A DNA stretch of 23,759 bases, taken from the NCBI GenBank assembly GCA_051960855.1, contig JBQCDV010000208.1, forward strand, positions 1 to 23,759, in the 5' to 3' direction. The DNA comes from JBQCDV01 sp051960855. GTDB lineage: Bacteria > Actinomycetota > Actinomycetes > JAJZTN01. Positions 7,697 to 15,233 of the stretch are shown in pieces. The translations under genes were made by a program, and so were the position numbers. The stretch's first letter is position 1, and each line of letters opens with the position of its first letter. The notes beneath the pieces were generated by a model. That model had not been told where the DNA came from and made no database searches. It saw only the letters and a list, made by a program, of their open reading frames with translations.

Positions 7697-8098
7697 TCAC
7701 CCGACGAGCCGCACCCACACCCGCTTGCCGGGATGGCGGTCCTCGACGCCCCACTCCTGCGCCAGCGCCTCGACGAGGGCGATACCGCGACCGCGTTCGC
7801 TGCTGTCGGTGAGCTCCCGAGCGACCGGGCGCAGTGCCGAGCCGTCGGAGAGCGCGATGACGAGCTCAGCGTCCTCGACGTCGATGTCGATCTCGAGTTC
7901 GAGGGTGTGTGACGGCCGGGCGTGCTCGACGGCGTTGGTCACCAGCTCGGAGGTGACGAGCAGCGCCGCATCGCCGATCTCGGCGCTACCGCGCAGACCC
8001 GGCCCCCACACGGCGAGGAGCCGGCCCACGACGTCGCGGGCTGCGCGAGGAGCCTGCAAGGTCGCGGGCAGGTCAATCCGAGCGCGGAATTTGCTCAC
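7697..8098 (-). CDS. RsbW-like ATP-binding regulator (anti-sigma kinase type)
   Basis: This 133-residue single-domain protein is of the HATPase_c/RsbW type. It has the N-box VTSELVTNAVEHA (48-60, Glu51 and Asn55), a short IALSDGS stretch (81-87) for the first G-box, and ERGRGIALVEALAQEWGVED (101-120) followed by GKRVWVRL (124-131). Actinobacterial genomes carry many of these; they act as serine kinases/anti-sigma factors or as stand-alone modulators in partner switching. The start is the GTG at 8098 with GGGAGG nine bases upstream. A possible -10 box TAGGGT lies at 8131-8126 on the minus strand. It ends 82 bp before the 979-aa protein, whose N-terminal ATPase domain has a similar layout, so the two may act on the same target. 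Confidence 0.9.
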   Translation of the reverse strand: MSKFRARIDLPATLQAPRAARDVVGRLLAVWGPGLRGSAEIGDAALLVTSELVTNAVEHARPSHTLELEIDIDVEDAELVIALSDGSALRPVARELTDSSERGRGIALVEALAQEWGVEDRHPGKRVWVRLVG

Positions 8099-8125
8099 CG
8101 GTCGGTCCCTCCCGAAGCCGACACG

Positions 8126-8131
8126 ACCCTA
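8126..8131 (-). promoter_or_regulatory. Candidate -10 box of the small ATPase gene
   Basis: TAGGGT (minus strand) fits TAnnnT and would give a leader of about 20 bases containing the GGGAGG ribosome-binding site. Upstream, TCACGCAA (8173-8180) and TTGCGTCA (8205-8212) are an imperfect inverted repeat in the 160-bp gap behind the PucR gene. No clear -35 box is seen. Confidence 0.25.
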
Positions 8132-8258
8132 GCCCTCCGCGCCGTTGATCGCTCAGCAGTGGGCCGGGTGCTTCACGCAAGCGGCACCTGTTTGTGTCGC
8201 GCATTTGCGTCAGCGGCGCCATCAGGTCGGCCGCAGCCGCTGCCGTCGCCGACACCGG

Positions 8259-9362
8259 TTACTGGGCCGCTGCCACGAGCGCGATCCGCAGGGCGATGAG
8301 GTCGTCCAGCGCCATCGGATCGCGACCGGTCAGCAGGCGCACCCGCTGCAGGCGCAGGCGGACCGAGTTCGGATGCAGGTAGAGCGCCCGTGCCGTCTCG
8401 GTGACCGAGCCGCCCGCTGCGACGAAAGCATCGAGCGTGCGCACCAGGTCGCTGTGGTGGTCCCGGTCATGCGCGAGCAGCGGAGCCGCCAGCTCGTCGA
8501 CGAAGGGGCGCAGCACGTCCAAGGGGAGCCGCTCCAGCAGGGCGGCCAGCGTGGAGAGCTCGGCGTGGCGCACCACTCGCGGCTGCGAGCCGCCCGAGGC
8601 CAACGCGCGCTCCGCCTCGACGAGGGCCAGCGTCAACCGGCCCAGCTCGTGGGCGCCGCTGACACCCCACGGAGAGCGTGGCTCCGGCTCGACGGCGGCG
8701 AGCACCGCCGGCTCGTCTCCCAGGAGCAGAACGTGATTTTGCGTGACCGCGACGAGAACGCCGCGGTGCCAGTCCCCGTTGGCGAATGCTTCGTCGAGTC
8801 CGGTGTCGCCGTGGAGGCTCCGCGCCGCGACCACGAGCGGGCCGTCCGGGTCGACTCCGACAGCGAGCAGCACCGGTCGCAACGCTGCCGGGGCTGCCAG
8901 GTCGGCGCGCACCAGCTCGATCAGGCGCCCCGCGGACACGCGCGCCGCTCGCTGGTCGTGAGCCTGCGCCAGCCGCTCGGCCAGCCACTCGGTGAACGCC
9001 ACGAACGGCACGTCGGGCGGGACTTCGAGCAGCGGGAGCTGTCGTCGCTCGCAGGCGGCGACGAGAGCATCGGGAGGCGCGGGAAGGACGTCCCCGCAGC
9101 CGTAGCCGATCGCCGACGCCCCGCCACGGACAACGGCGTTCGCGAAGTCCTCGCACCGCGAGGGAGTCGTCAGGCCGGCGCCGACGGTCAGGACCAGCTC
9201 CCCGCCACGCAGGTACGGGGAGGGGTCGAGCAGCTCGGTCGAGTGCGCCCAACGCAGCGGCCGGTCCAGCCCTTCGGCGCCGGCGGCCACAGTCAGGCGC
9301 AGCTCGGGAACGCCGAGCAGCGTGCGCACGGTCAGTCGCGGGACAGCGGAGGACGCGGGCAC
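8259..9362 (-). CDS. PucR-family transcriptional regulator
   Basis: This 367-residue protein has the two ends that define the family. The N-terminal PucR sensory domain (about 8-125) shows VRTLLGVPELRLTVAAG, RPLRWAHSTELLDPSPYLRGGELVLTVG-type text and a later PLLEVP. The C-terminal PucR-type helix-turn-helix (about 305-365) reads DAFVAAGGSVTETARALYLH then NSVRLRLQRV. The middle (about 140-300) is a GGDEF-like fold remnant as in CdaR/PucR relatives. PucR-type regulators usually activate transport and catabolism of purines, amino acids or other nitrogen compounds. The gene is divergent from the APC-SDR-ureohydrolase operon across 169 bp, so it is the likely regulator of that operon. The GTG start has TACGGT exactly six bases upstream and no ribosome-binding site, suggesting a leaderless mRNA. 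Confidence 0.93.
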   Translation of the reverse strand: MPASSAVPRLTVRTLLGVPELRLTVAAGAEGLDRPLRWAHSTELLDPSPYLRGGELVLTVGAGLTTPSRCEDFANAVVRGGASAIGYGCGDVLPAPPDALVAACERRQLPLLEVPPDVPFVAFTEWLAERLAQAHDQRAARVSAGRLIELVRADLAAPAALRPVLLAVGVDPDGPLVVAARSLHGDTGLDEAFANGDWHRGVLVAVTQNHVLLLGDEPAVLAAVEPEPRSPWGVSGAHELGRLTLALVEAERALASGGSQPRVVRHAELSTLAALLERLPLDVLRPFVDELAAPLLAHDRDHHSDLVRTLDAFVAAGGSVTETARALYLHPNSVRLRLQRVRLLTGRDPMALDDLIALRIALVAAAQ

Positions 9363-9368
9363 GCGACG

Positions 9369-9374
9369 ACCGTA
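9369..9374 (-). promoter_or_regulatory. Candidate -10 box, leaderless pucR-type gene
   Basis: TACGGT on the minus strand fits TAnnnT and ends six bases before the GTG at 9362, so transcription would begin at the start codon. The -35 region is not recognisable. Confidence 0.35.
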
Positions 9375-9403
9375 GACGTCCGGGTGACCTCACGTCTTGC
9401 CTC

Positions 9404-9446
9404 TGCACTGTGCGGGTGCACATCTCCCCGCGCCCGAGGGTGTGCA
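9404..9446. promoter_or_regulatory. Clustered TGCAC/GTGCA half-sites, possible PucR operator
   Basis: In the divergent spacer, TGTGC (9409-9413) and GCACA (9418-9422) form a perfect 5-bp inverted repeat around GGGT. TGCAC at 9404-9408 and GTGCA at 9442-9446 add further copies of the same half-site in both orientations. Their position between the two divergent genes fits an operator for the PucR-type regulator. A weak promoter for the operon (TTGTGC 9472-9477, 18-bp spacer, CAGTCT 9496-9501) lies just downstream. Confidence 0.3.
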
Positions 9447-9531
9447 GTCGGTGCGACTCTCGCGCCGCTACTTGTGCCTGCCGTCACACGCGGCTCAGTC
9501 TTGCCCGTCACCAGTTCCTCGTGGAGGTCAC

Positions 9532-11004
9532 GTGAGCACTCCTGTCCGCCCCGTTGAGCAGCCCGGGGAGCTGCGCCGGGAGTTCACCCTCTGGTCGTCC
9601 TTCGCCTTCGCCTTCGCCTTCATCAGCCCGATCGTGGCGCTGTACGGCATCTACGGGCTGGCCGTCTCCGCTGCGGGACCGGCCTTCTGGTGGGGCTTCC
9701 TGATCGTCTTCCTGGGCCAGCTGCTGGTCGCCCTGGTCTTCGCCGAGCTCGTCTCTCGCTGGCCCATCGAGGGCTCGATCTACCAGTGGGCCACGCGCCT
9801 CCTGGGACGACGCGCCGGGTGGTTCGCGGGGTGGACCTACCTGTGGACGCTGGTCATCGCCATGGCGACGGTGGCGCTCGGTGCGGCCGGCTTCCTTGCC
9901 GCGGTCATCGGCATCGACGACCCCTCGACCGCTCAGCGGCTCGTCATCGCCTTCCTCATCCTCGCCTTCGGCACCGTCGCGAACATCGTCGGCCGGACCG
10001 TGCTCAAGGTGCTGATGTCCGCCTCCATCGCCGCTGAGGTCATCGGCTCCGTGGGCCTGGGCACGTGGCTGCTGATCGCGCACCGCCAGCACCCGATCTC
10101 CTTCCTCTTCACCGGCAACGGGTCGGCGCACGGCGGGTCCTACCTGACCGGACCCTTCCTGGTCGCCATGGCCTTCATCGGCTGGAGCTTCGTGGGCTTC
10201 GAGTCCGCCGGCTCGATCGCCGAGGAGGTCAAGGAGCCGCGGCGCAACCTGCCCAAGGCGGTCATCTTCAGCCTGTCCTTCATCGCGCTGGTGGTCATGT
10301 ACTCCAGCCTCGCGATCACGCTCGCGATCCCCGACCTCGGCGCTATCGTCGCGGGCAAGGACGCGGACCCCGTCACCACGACGCTGACGACGGCGCTCGG
10401 CTCGGGGATCGCGCGTCCCCTCGAGCTGCTCTTCGTCATCGGCTTCGTGGCGAGCTTCCTCGCCCTGCAGACGAGCGCCAGCCGCCTGCTGTGGGCCTAC
10501 TCCCGCGACTCGGCGATGCCCGGCTCCCACTGGCTCGGTCGCCTCACGGCCCACGAGCGCGTGCCGGTCAACGCCATCCTCGTCACCTTCGTCGTCGGTG
10601 CGGTGATCTTCCTGCTCAGCGCCGCGCAGGGGGACCTGTACAGCGTCCTCGTCAACTTCACCTCCGGCGGCTTCTACCTCGCCTTCCTGTTCGCCCTCGT
10701 CGGCAACCTCGTCGCGCGACTGCGCGGTACGTGGACGCCAGGACCGTGGTCGCTCGGGAAGGCTGGCATGGTGCTGGCCGTGGTAGCTCCCGCGTGGGCG
10801 CTCTTCGAGGCGCTCAACATCGCCTGGCCCCGCACGGTCTTCGAGCAGTGGTACCTCAACTGGTCGTTCTTCCTCGTCGTGCTCGGACTCGGCATCGTCG
10901 GCGGCGCCATCTACGCCTCGCGGTCGGGTCGCATGACCAGTGTCGGAGACGACCGCTTCGGCGAGGACGGTCTCTTCCTCGACGAGGTCGGTGCCACCTC
11001 GTGA
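9532..11004 (+). CDS. APC-superfamily amino acid/amine permease
   Basis: This 490-residue integral membrane protein has about 12 hydrophobic segments. The first carries the APC substrate-binding text FISPIVALYGIYGL, followed by EGSIYQWATRLLG and WFAGWTYLWTL. The sixth-helix region has GWSFVGFESAGSIAEEVKEPRRNLPKA, the usual APC signature with its Glu and conserved basic turn. Members are proton- or solute-coupled carriers for amino acids, polyamines or related amines. The start at 9532 is set by GGAGG (9523-9527) and by the position of the first helix; the frame is open further upstream but that part is not protein-like. It is the first gene of a five-gene operon and overlaps the next start (GTGA). 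The substrate is inferred to be what the downstream ureohydrolase acts on, or its precursor. Confidence 0.92.
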   Translation: MSTPVRPVEQPGELRREFTLWSSFAFAFAFISPIVALYGIYGLAVSAAGPAFWWGFLIVFLGQLLVALVFAELVSRWPIEGSIYQWATRLLGRRAGWFAGWTYLWTLVIAMATVALGAAGFLAAVIGIDDPSTAQRLVIAFLILAFGTVANIVGRTVLKVLMSASIAAEVIGSVGLGTWLLIAHRQHPISFLFTGNGSAHGGSYLTGPFLVAMAFIGWSFVGFESAGSIAEEVKEPRRNLPKAVIFSLSFIALVVMYSSLAITLAIPDLGAIVAGKDADPVTTTLTTALGSGIARPLELLFVIGFVASFLALQTSASRLLWAYSRDSAMPGSHWLGRLTAHERVPVNAILVTFVVGAVIFLLSAAQGDLYSVLVNFTSGGFYLAFLFALVGNLVARLRGTWTPGPWSLGKAGMVLAVVAPAWALFEALNIAWPRTVFEQWYLNWSFFLVVLGLGIVGGAIYASRSGRMTSVGDDRFGEDGLFLDEVGATS

Positions 11005-11723
11005 CGAACGCCGCTGTGGCCGCTCCTGACCTGCCTCGGGTGGCCGTCGTCACCGGCGGAGCCTCCGGCATCGGCCGCGCCTGCGCCCTCGAGCTGTGCG
11101 CGCGGGGCTGGCAGGTCGCCGTCCTCGACCTGCAGGCGGCCACTGACGTCGACCTGCCCGTGGTCGTCGACATGACAGACCCGGTCGGCGTCACGGAGGC
11201 CGTCGAGCAGGTCGAAGCTGAGCTCGGCCCCGTCGGCGCCGTCGTGAGCGCGGCCGGGCACTACGCGATGGTGCCGTTTGCCGAGATCGCACCCGCGGCC
11301 TGGCGTCGGATGCTGCGGGTGCACCTGGGCGGCCTGCTGCACCTGAGCCGCGCGGTCGTCCCGGGCATGGTGGCCCGGGGCGCAGGCTCGATCGTGGCCG
11401 TCACCTCCGAGCTCGCGATCGGAGGCGGCGACGAGGATGCGCACTATGCGGCTGCGAAGGGCGCTGTCATCGGCCTGGTCCGCAGCCTGGCGGCCGAGCT
11501 GGCCCCCACGGGGGTGCGCGTCAACGCCGTCGCACCCGGGCCGACCGACACGCCGCTGCTGGCGCCCGACTCGCCGTGGCGCGCGCCCGACTACCTCGCC
11601 ACGCTGCCGGCGCGACGGCTCGTCTCGCCCGAGGAGATCGCCTTGACCGCTGCCTTCCTGATCGAGGACGGCACCTTCTGCTGCGGCGAGGTCATCTCGC
11701 CCAACGCCGGTGCGGTGATCTGA
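11001..11723 (+). CDS. SDR-family dehydrogenase with altered NAG and Asn sites
   Basis: This 240-residue classical-type short-chain dehydrogenase/reductase has TGGASGIG (18-25) for the NAD(P) Rossmann turn. VLDLQ follows the second strand, and its Asp favours NAD over NADP. The catalytic set is Ser136 in VTSE, Tyr149 and Lys153. Two positions depart from the family norm: the NNAG block is SAAG (83-86), and the catalytic-tetrad Asn is His108 (RVHLGG). The C terminus ends VISPNAGAVI, related to the SPNGG end of the next gene. It starts with GTG inside the 4-bp overlap with the permease. It probably oxidises a hydroxyl group of an imported compound or an intermediate; the substrate is unknown. 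Confidence 0.9.
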   Translation: MTNAAVAAPDLPRVAVVTGGASGIGRACALELCARGWQVAVLDLQAATDVDLPVVVDMTDPVGVTEAVEQVEAELGPVGAVVSAAGHYAMVPFAEIAPAAWRRMLRVHLGGLLHLSRAVVPGMVARGAGSIVAVTSELAIGGGDEDAHYAAAKGAVIGLVRSLAAELAPTGVRVNAVAPGPTDTPLLAPDSPWRAPDYLATLPARRLVSPEEIALTAAFLIEDGTFCCGEVISPNAGAVI

Positions 11724-12526
11724 TGACCGTCTCCGACCGGGACCACGCCACCGAGCAACGGCGGGAGCCACCTCTCGCCGGCCGCACCGCGCTCGTCACC
11801 GGCGCCGCCCAGGGAATCGGCGCAGCCACCGCGCGTCGCCTCGCAGCCGATGGCGCCCACGTCGTCGTCAACGACCGGGTCGACTCACCCGCCCTGCGCG
11901 ACCTCGCCGAGTCCATCGGCGGCGTCGCCATCGCCGCAGACGTCAGCGACCGCGACGCCGTTCGGGACATGGTGGAGCGTGTGCACGACCGGGTGGCGCC
12001 CATCGAGCTCGTGGTGTGCAACGCCGCATACATGTCGATGGCACCGCTGCCCGAGCACGCGCTGGACGACTGGTGGCGCGTCGTCGACACGAATCTGGGC
12101 GGGACCTTCCACGTGCTGCAGGCCGTGGTGCCGTCCATGCAGGAGCGGGGATTCGGCCGGGTCGTCGTCATCACGAGCGAGTGGGGTGTGATCGGCTGGC
12201 CCAACGCCACCGCCTACTCCGCCTCCAAGGCCGGCCTGGTGTCGCTGGTCAAGACGCTCGGCCGCGAGCTCGCTCCCCCCGGCATCACCGTGAACGCGAT
12301 CGCTCCGAGCGTGGTCGACACTCCTCAGTTGGAAGTCGACGCCCGCGACGCCGGTGTGTCACTCGACGAGATCCGCCAGCGGTATGCAGCGTCGATCCCG
12401 CTCGGACGGATCGCCGCGCCCGAGGAGATCGCGGCGACGGCGTCGTTCCTGCTCGATCCGCGCCTCGGCGCGCTCGTCGGGCAGATCGTGAGCCCCAACG
12501 GCGGCACGACGCGGTCGCGGGTCTAG
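11723..12526 (+). CDS. SDR-family dehydrogenase
   Basis: This 267-residue classical SDR has TGAAQGIG (26-33), VVNDR at the cofactor-selecting strand end (Asp51, NAD preference likely), Asn124 (DTNLGG), Ser152 (ITSE), Tyr165 and Lys169 (YSASK). The usual NNAG is CNAAY (99-103), with the Gly replaced by Tyr. An N-terminal extension of about 20 polar residues precedes the fold. It and the upstream SDR share the TSE active-site context and the SPN-G C-terminal motif, so they look like diverged copies acting on related alcohols. The ATG overlaps the previous stop by one base (TGATG), so translation is coupled. A stretch of 70 bp with a short tandem repeat separates it from the ureohydrolase gene. 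Confidence 0.92.
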   Translation: MTVSDRDHATEQRREPPLAGRTALVTGAAQGIGAATARRLAADGAHVVVNDRVDSPALRDLAESIGGVAIAADVSDRDAVRDMVERVHDRVAPIELVVCNAAYMSMAPLPEHALDDWWRVVDTNLGGTFHVLQAVVPSMQERGFGRVVVITSEWGVIGWPNATAYSASKAGLVSLVKTLGRELAPPGITVNAIAPSVVDTPQLEVDARDAGVSLDEIRQRYAASIPLGRIAAPEEIAATASFLLDPRLGALVGQIVSPNGGTTRSRV

Positions 12527-12529
12527 CCG

Positions 12530-12556
12530 CAGAACCAGCAGAACCAGCAGAGCCAG
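12530..12556 (+). repeat. Three 9-bp tandem repeats between SDR and ureohydrolase genes
   Basis: CAGAACCAG occurs at 12530-12538 and 12539-12547, and CAGAGCCAG at 12548-12556. The stretch to 12590 stays purine/CA-rich and unstructured (CGACAACGACAG and similar), unlike the GC-rich surroundings. It is the only real spacer in the operon; an unstructured leader for the ureohydrolase ribosome-binding site is one possible role. Confidence 0.7.
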
Positions 12557-12596
12557 CGACAACGACAGCTAGAGACAGCAGATCGAGAGGGACACG

Positions 12597-13544
12597 GTGG
12601 AGCCTGAGATCCGGGGGCAGGCCGACGCGCTGGCACTGCCGCGCTATGCGGGGTTCACGACGTTCGCGCGGCTGCCGCGCCGCGAGGACGTGGAGCGCTT
12701 CGACATCGCCGTGGTGGGCGTGCCGTTCGACAGCGGGGTGACCTACCGCCCGGGGGCGCGGTTCGGCCCGAACGCCATCCGCGAGGCGTCGCGGCTGCTG
12801 CGGCCCTACAACCCCGCGCTCGACGTGCAGCCCTTCGACGACGTGCAGGTCGTCGACTACGGCGACATCGGCGCGAACCCCTTCGACATCGACGCCGGGC
12901 TCGCCCAGATCCGCCAGGAGCTCACCGCGGTCGCCGACACCGGCGCCCGCTACGTCGTCCTCGGCGGCGACCACACGATCGCGCTCGCCTCGCTGGAGGC
13001 GGTCGCCTCGGTGCACGGGCCCGTGGCGCTCATCCACTTCGACGCCCACCTCGACACCTGGGACACCTACTTCGGTGCGCCCAACACCCATGGCACGCCG
13101 TTCCGCCGCGCGTCGGAGGCGGGACTGATCCGCAAGGGCAACAGCGCTCACGTGGGGATCCGCGGCTCGCTGTACAGCCCACGTGACCTGGTGGACGACG
13201 AGGAGCTCGGCTTCACGGTGGTCCACTGCCGCGAGCTGGCGCGCACCCCGCTGGACGACATCATCGAGCGGGTGCGGCGGCGGGTCGGCGACGCCCCCGT
13301 CTACGTCTCCGTCGACATCGACGTCCTCGACCCCGCCCACGCTCCCGGCACCGGAACTCCCGAGGCTGGTGGCATGACCAGCCGCGAGCTGCTCGAGGTC
13401 ATCCGCGGACTAGAGGGGCTCAACCTCGTCGGGATGGACGTCGTCGAGGTCGCGCCTGCCTACGACCATGCCGAGATCACGGCAGTCGCCGCGTCGCATG
13501 TGGCCTACGACTTCGTGTCGCTGCTCGCGAAGAGCAAGCCGTGA
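12597..13544 (+). CDS. Agmatinase-family ureohydrolase
   Basis: This 315-residue protein carries the full ureohydrolase (arginase/agmatinase) metal centre: GGDHT (123-127, His126), HFDAHLD (147-153, Asp149, His151, Asp153) and SVDIDVLDPAHAPGTGTPEAGG (238-259, Asp240, Asp242). The family hydrolyses a guanidino group to urea and an amine using two Mn ions. The HAPGTGTPE-type text is shared by agmatinases, guanidinobutyrases and guanidinopropionases, so the substrate is open; proclavaminate amidinohydrolase-like activity is also possible. The GTG start has GAGAGG about seven bases upstream. It lies between two SDR genes and a CE4-fold deacetylase that starts inside its stop codon. No nickel-chaperone genes of the guanidine-hydrolase type are nearby. 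Confidence 0.93.
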   Translation: MEPEIRGQADALALPRYAGFTTFARLPRREDVERFDIAVVGVPFDSGVTYRPGARFGPNAIREASRLLRPYNPALDVQPFDDVQVVDYGDIGANPFDIDAGLAQIRQELTAVADTGARYVVLGGDHTIALASLEAVASVHGPVALIHFDAHLDTWDTYFGAPNTHGTPFRRASEAGLIRKGNSAHVGIRGSLYSPRDLVDDEELGFTVVHCRELARTPLDDIIERVRRRVGDAPVYVSVDIDVLDPAHAPGTGTPEAGGMTSRELLEVIRGLEGLNLVGMDVVEVAPAYDHAEITAVAASHVAYDFVSLLAKSKP

Positions 13545-14470
13545 CGGCCTCCCCGTCCGGCTCCTCAGCCCAGGTCACCGGTCCCTCCCCTGCGGGGCCG
13601 GTGGCCTGGCCCCATGGCCGGCAGGCGGCTGCCAGCTTCAGCTTCGACGTCGACGCGGAGTCGGCGATCCTGTCCTCCGCGCCGGAAGCAGCCGACCGGG
13701 CCTCGGTCATGAGCCACCAGTCCTACGGTCCGCTCGTTGGGGTCCCGCGGCTGCTGCGCCTTCTCGAGCGCCACGGGGTCCGGTCGACGTTCTTCGTGCC
13801 CGGGTACACGGCGGAGCGCTATCCCGACGTCGTGCGCGCCATCGTCGACGGCGGCCACGAGGTCGCCCACCACGGCTACCTGCACGAGACCCTCGTCGGG
13901 GTCAGCAAGGCGCAGGAGGCCGACTACCTCGACCGCGGGCTCGAGGCACTGGAGCGGGTGGCAGGGGTCCGTCCCGTCGGCTACCGCGCGCCGATGTGGG
14001 AGCTCACCTGGCACTCGCCGGAGCTCCTCGCCGACCGCGGCTTCGCCTACGACTCCAGCCTCATGGACGCCGACGTTCCTTATCTGCTGGCCGTCGGCAA
14101 GGGCGGTGGGGGCGCACAGGGAGGCGCCGAGCGCACGCTGGTGGAGATCCCGATCCAGTGGGCGCTCGACGACTGGGAGCAGTACTGCTACCTGCCCGAC
14201 CTCAGCGGCAGCGGGCTGATCGAGAGCCCGCGCAAGGCCCTCGAGCTGTGGCGTGACGAGCTGGCGGCGCTGACCGACGAGGGCGGCTGCTTCGTCCTCA
14301 CCAACCATCCCTTCCTGTCCGGCCGGCCCTCCCGTGCCCGCGCCCTCGAGGAGCTGGTGGAGCAGGCGGTGTCCGATGGCCGGCTGTGGGTGGCGCCGCT
14401 GGGCGAGATCGCAGCCCACGTGCAGACCCTGAGCCTCGCGCCCCGCCACCTGACCAAGCCCCTCGTCTGA
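13541..14470 (+). CDS. CE4-fold (NodB/PuuE-like) deacetylase or amidohydrolase
   Basis: This 309-residue protein has the NodB-homology motifs: FSFDVDAES (33-41, catalytic Asp), TFFVPG (83-88), the metal-binding EVAHHGYLHE (107-116), GYRAPMWELTWHS (147-159), FAYDSSLMDADVPY (168-181) and a late TNHPF (255-259). There is no signal peptide or cell-wall-binding domain, so it acts in the cytoplasm. The FDVDAE, HGYLHE and RAPMWE variants are those of the PuuE/HpPgdA subgroup, which includes cofactor-light allantoinases and other enzymes opening small cyclic or linear amides. The GTG lies in the 4-bp overlap with the ureohydrolase stop. Context favours a small nitrogenous substrate rather than peptidoglycan. 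It is the last gene of the operon and converges with the S51 peptidase gene. Confidence 0.88.
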   Translation: MTASPSGSSAQVTGPSPAGPVAWPHGRQAAASFSFDVDAESAILSSAPEAADRASVMSHQSYGPLVGVPRLLRLLERHGVRSTFFVPGYTAERYPDVVRAIVDGGHEVAHHGYLHETLVGVSKAQEADYLDRGLEALERVAGVRPVGYRAPMWELTWHSPELLADRGFAYDSSLMDADVPYLLAVGKGGGGAQGGAERTLVEIPIQWALDDWEQYCYLPDLSGSGLIESPRKALELWRDELAALTDEGGCFVLTNHPFLSGRPSRARALEELVEQAVSDGRLWVAPLGEIAAHVQTLSLAPRHLTKPLV

Positions 14471-14510
14471 CTCGGCCGGGCGTCGACGGGTCCCACTCCG
14501 GAACGACCGT

Positions 14511-15224
14511 CTACTCCCGAACGACGCAGTGCACGGTGCTGGTCGCGTCGTCGCCGAGGGTCGCTGCGAGCTCGCCGCCGCAGAAGACGCCGGCCGCCCG
14601 CTCGTCGAGGCAGTAGCCGCCGGGTAGTTGGCCCTCGGTGACCAACTGCCGGTAGAGAGCCGCGCGCTCCGGCTGCGTGTCCGCGTGCGGGCAGAGGCTG
14701 GATGGCAGGAGACGCAGTCCGTCGGTCCACCGCCGCGGCTGGCCGAAGCTTGTCGTGACCCCGCCGCTGCTCCAGATCAAGGCGCCCGCGCTCGATCCGG
14801 CCAGCGGCAGGCCGTGCCGCCACCGCCGAGCGAGGTCATCGTCCAGGTCGTGCAGGCGCCACAGGGCTGCGAGGTTCGCGACGGCGCCGCCGGTCACGTA
14901 GACGAGGTCGGCGCGGTCCAGCAGGTCGGCGAAGGGTGCCTCCGTCCGGCGGAACAGGCTGAGCACGTGCGGCTCGGCTCCCGCGGCTGCGAAGGCTGTG
15001 CGGAAGGCGTCCATCACAGCGTCGCTGTCGCCGCTCGCGGTCGGGATCAGGCACACGACGGGACGACGGCCGCCCCGTGACACGCCCCGCACGAGCGCCA
15101 CCTCAACCGGCGAGGCCTCGGTGGCCCCTCCGGACACGCCGGCGCCCCCGTAGGCGACGATCGCGCCGGTGCCGTCGGGCGAGGGGGTGTCCAGCAGCCA
15201 ACCCAGCCGGTCGAAGTCGATCAC
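14511..15224 (-). CDS. S51-family peptidase (PepE/cyanophycinase-like)
   Basis: This 237-residue protein has the Class I glutamine-amidotransferase-like fold of peptidase family S51. LVYVTGGAVANLAALW (107-122) precedes the nucleophile elbow LAGSSAGALIW (141-151, likely nucleophile Ser145), and His180 in LCPH sits where the triad His is expected. Family members are alpha-aspartyl dipeptidases (PepE) and cyanophycinases. The GTG start at 15224 has no clear ribosome-binding site and lies nine bases after the stop of the hydrolase-like gene, so coupled translation is likely. Cyanophycin synthesis genes are not in view; the exact substrate is unknown. Confidence 0.85.
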   Translation of the reverse strand: MIDFDRLGWLLDTPSPDGTGAIVAYGGAGVSGGATEASPVEVALVRGVSRGGRRPVVCLIPTASGDSDAVMDAFRTAFAAAGAEPHVLSLFRRTEAPFADLLDRADLVYVTGGAVANLAALWRLHDLDDDLARRWRHGLPLAGSSAGALIWSSGGVTTSFGQPRRWTDGLRLLPSSLCPHADTQPERAALYRQLVTEGQLPGGYCLDERAAGVFCGGELAATLGDDATSTVHCVVRE

Positions 15225-15233
15225 GGCACCGCA

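Noticed and set aside
12285..13340. Minus-strand open frame of 351 residues
   Set aside because: It is antisense to the SDR and ureohydrolase genes, whose catalytic motifs are intact; no motif is present in the antisense translation.
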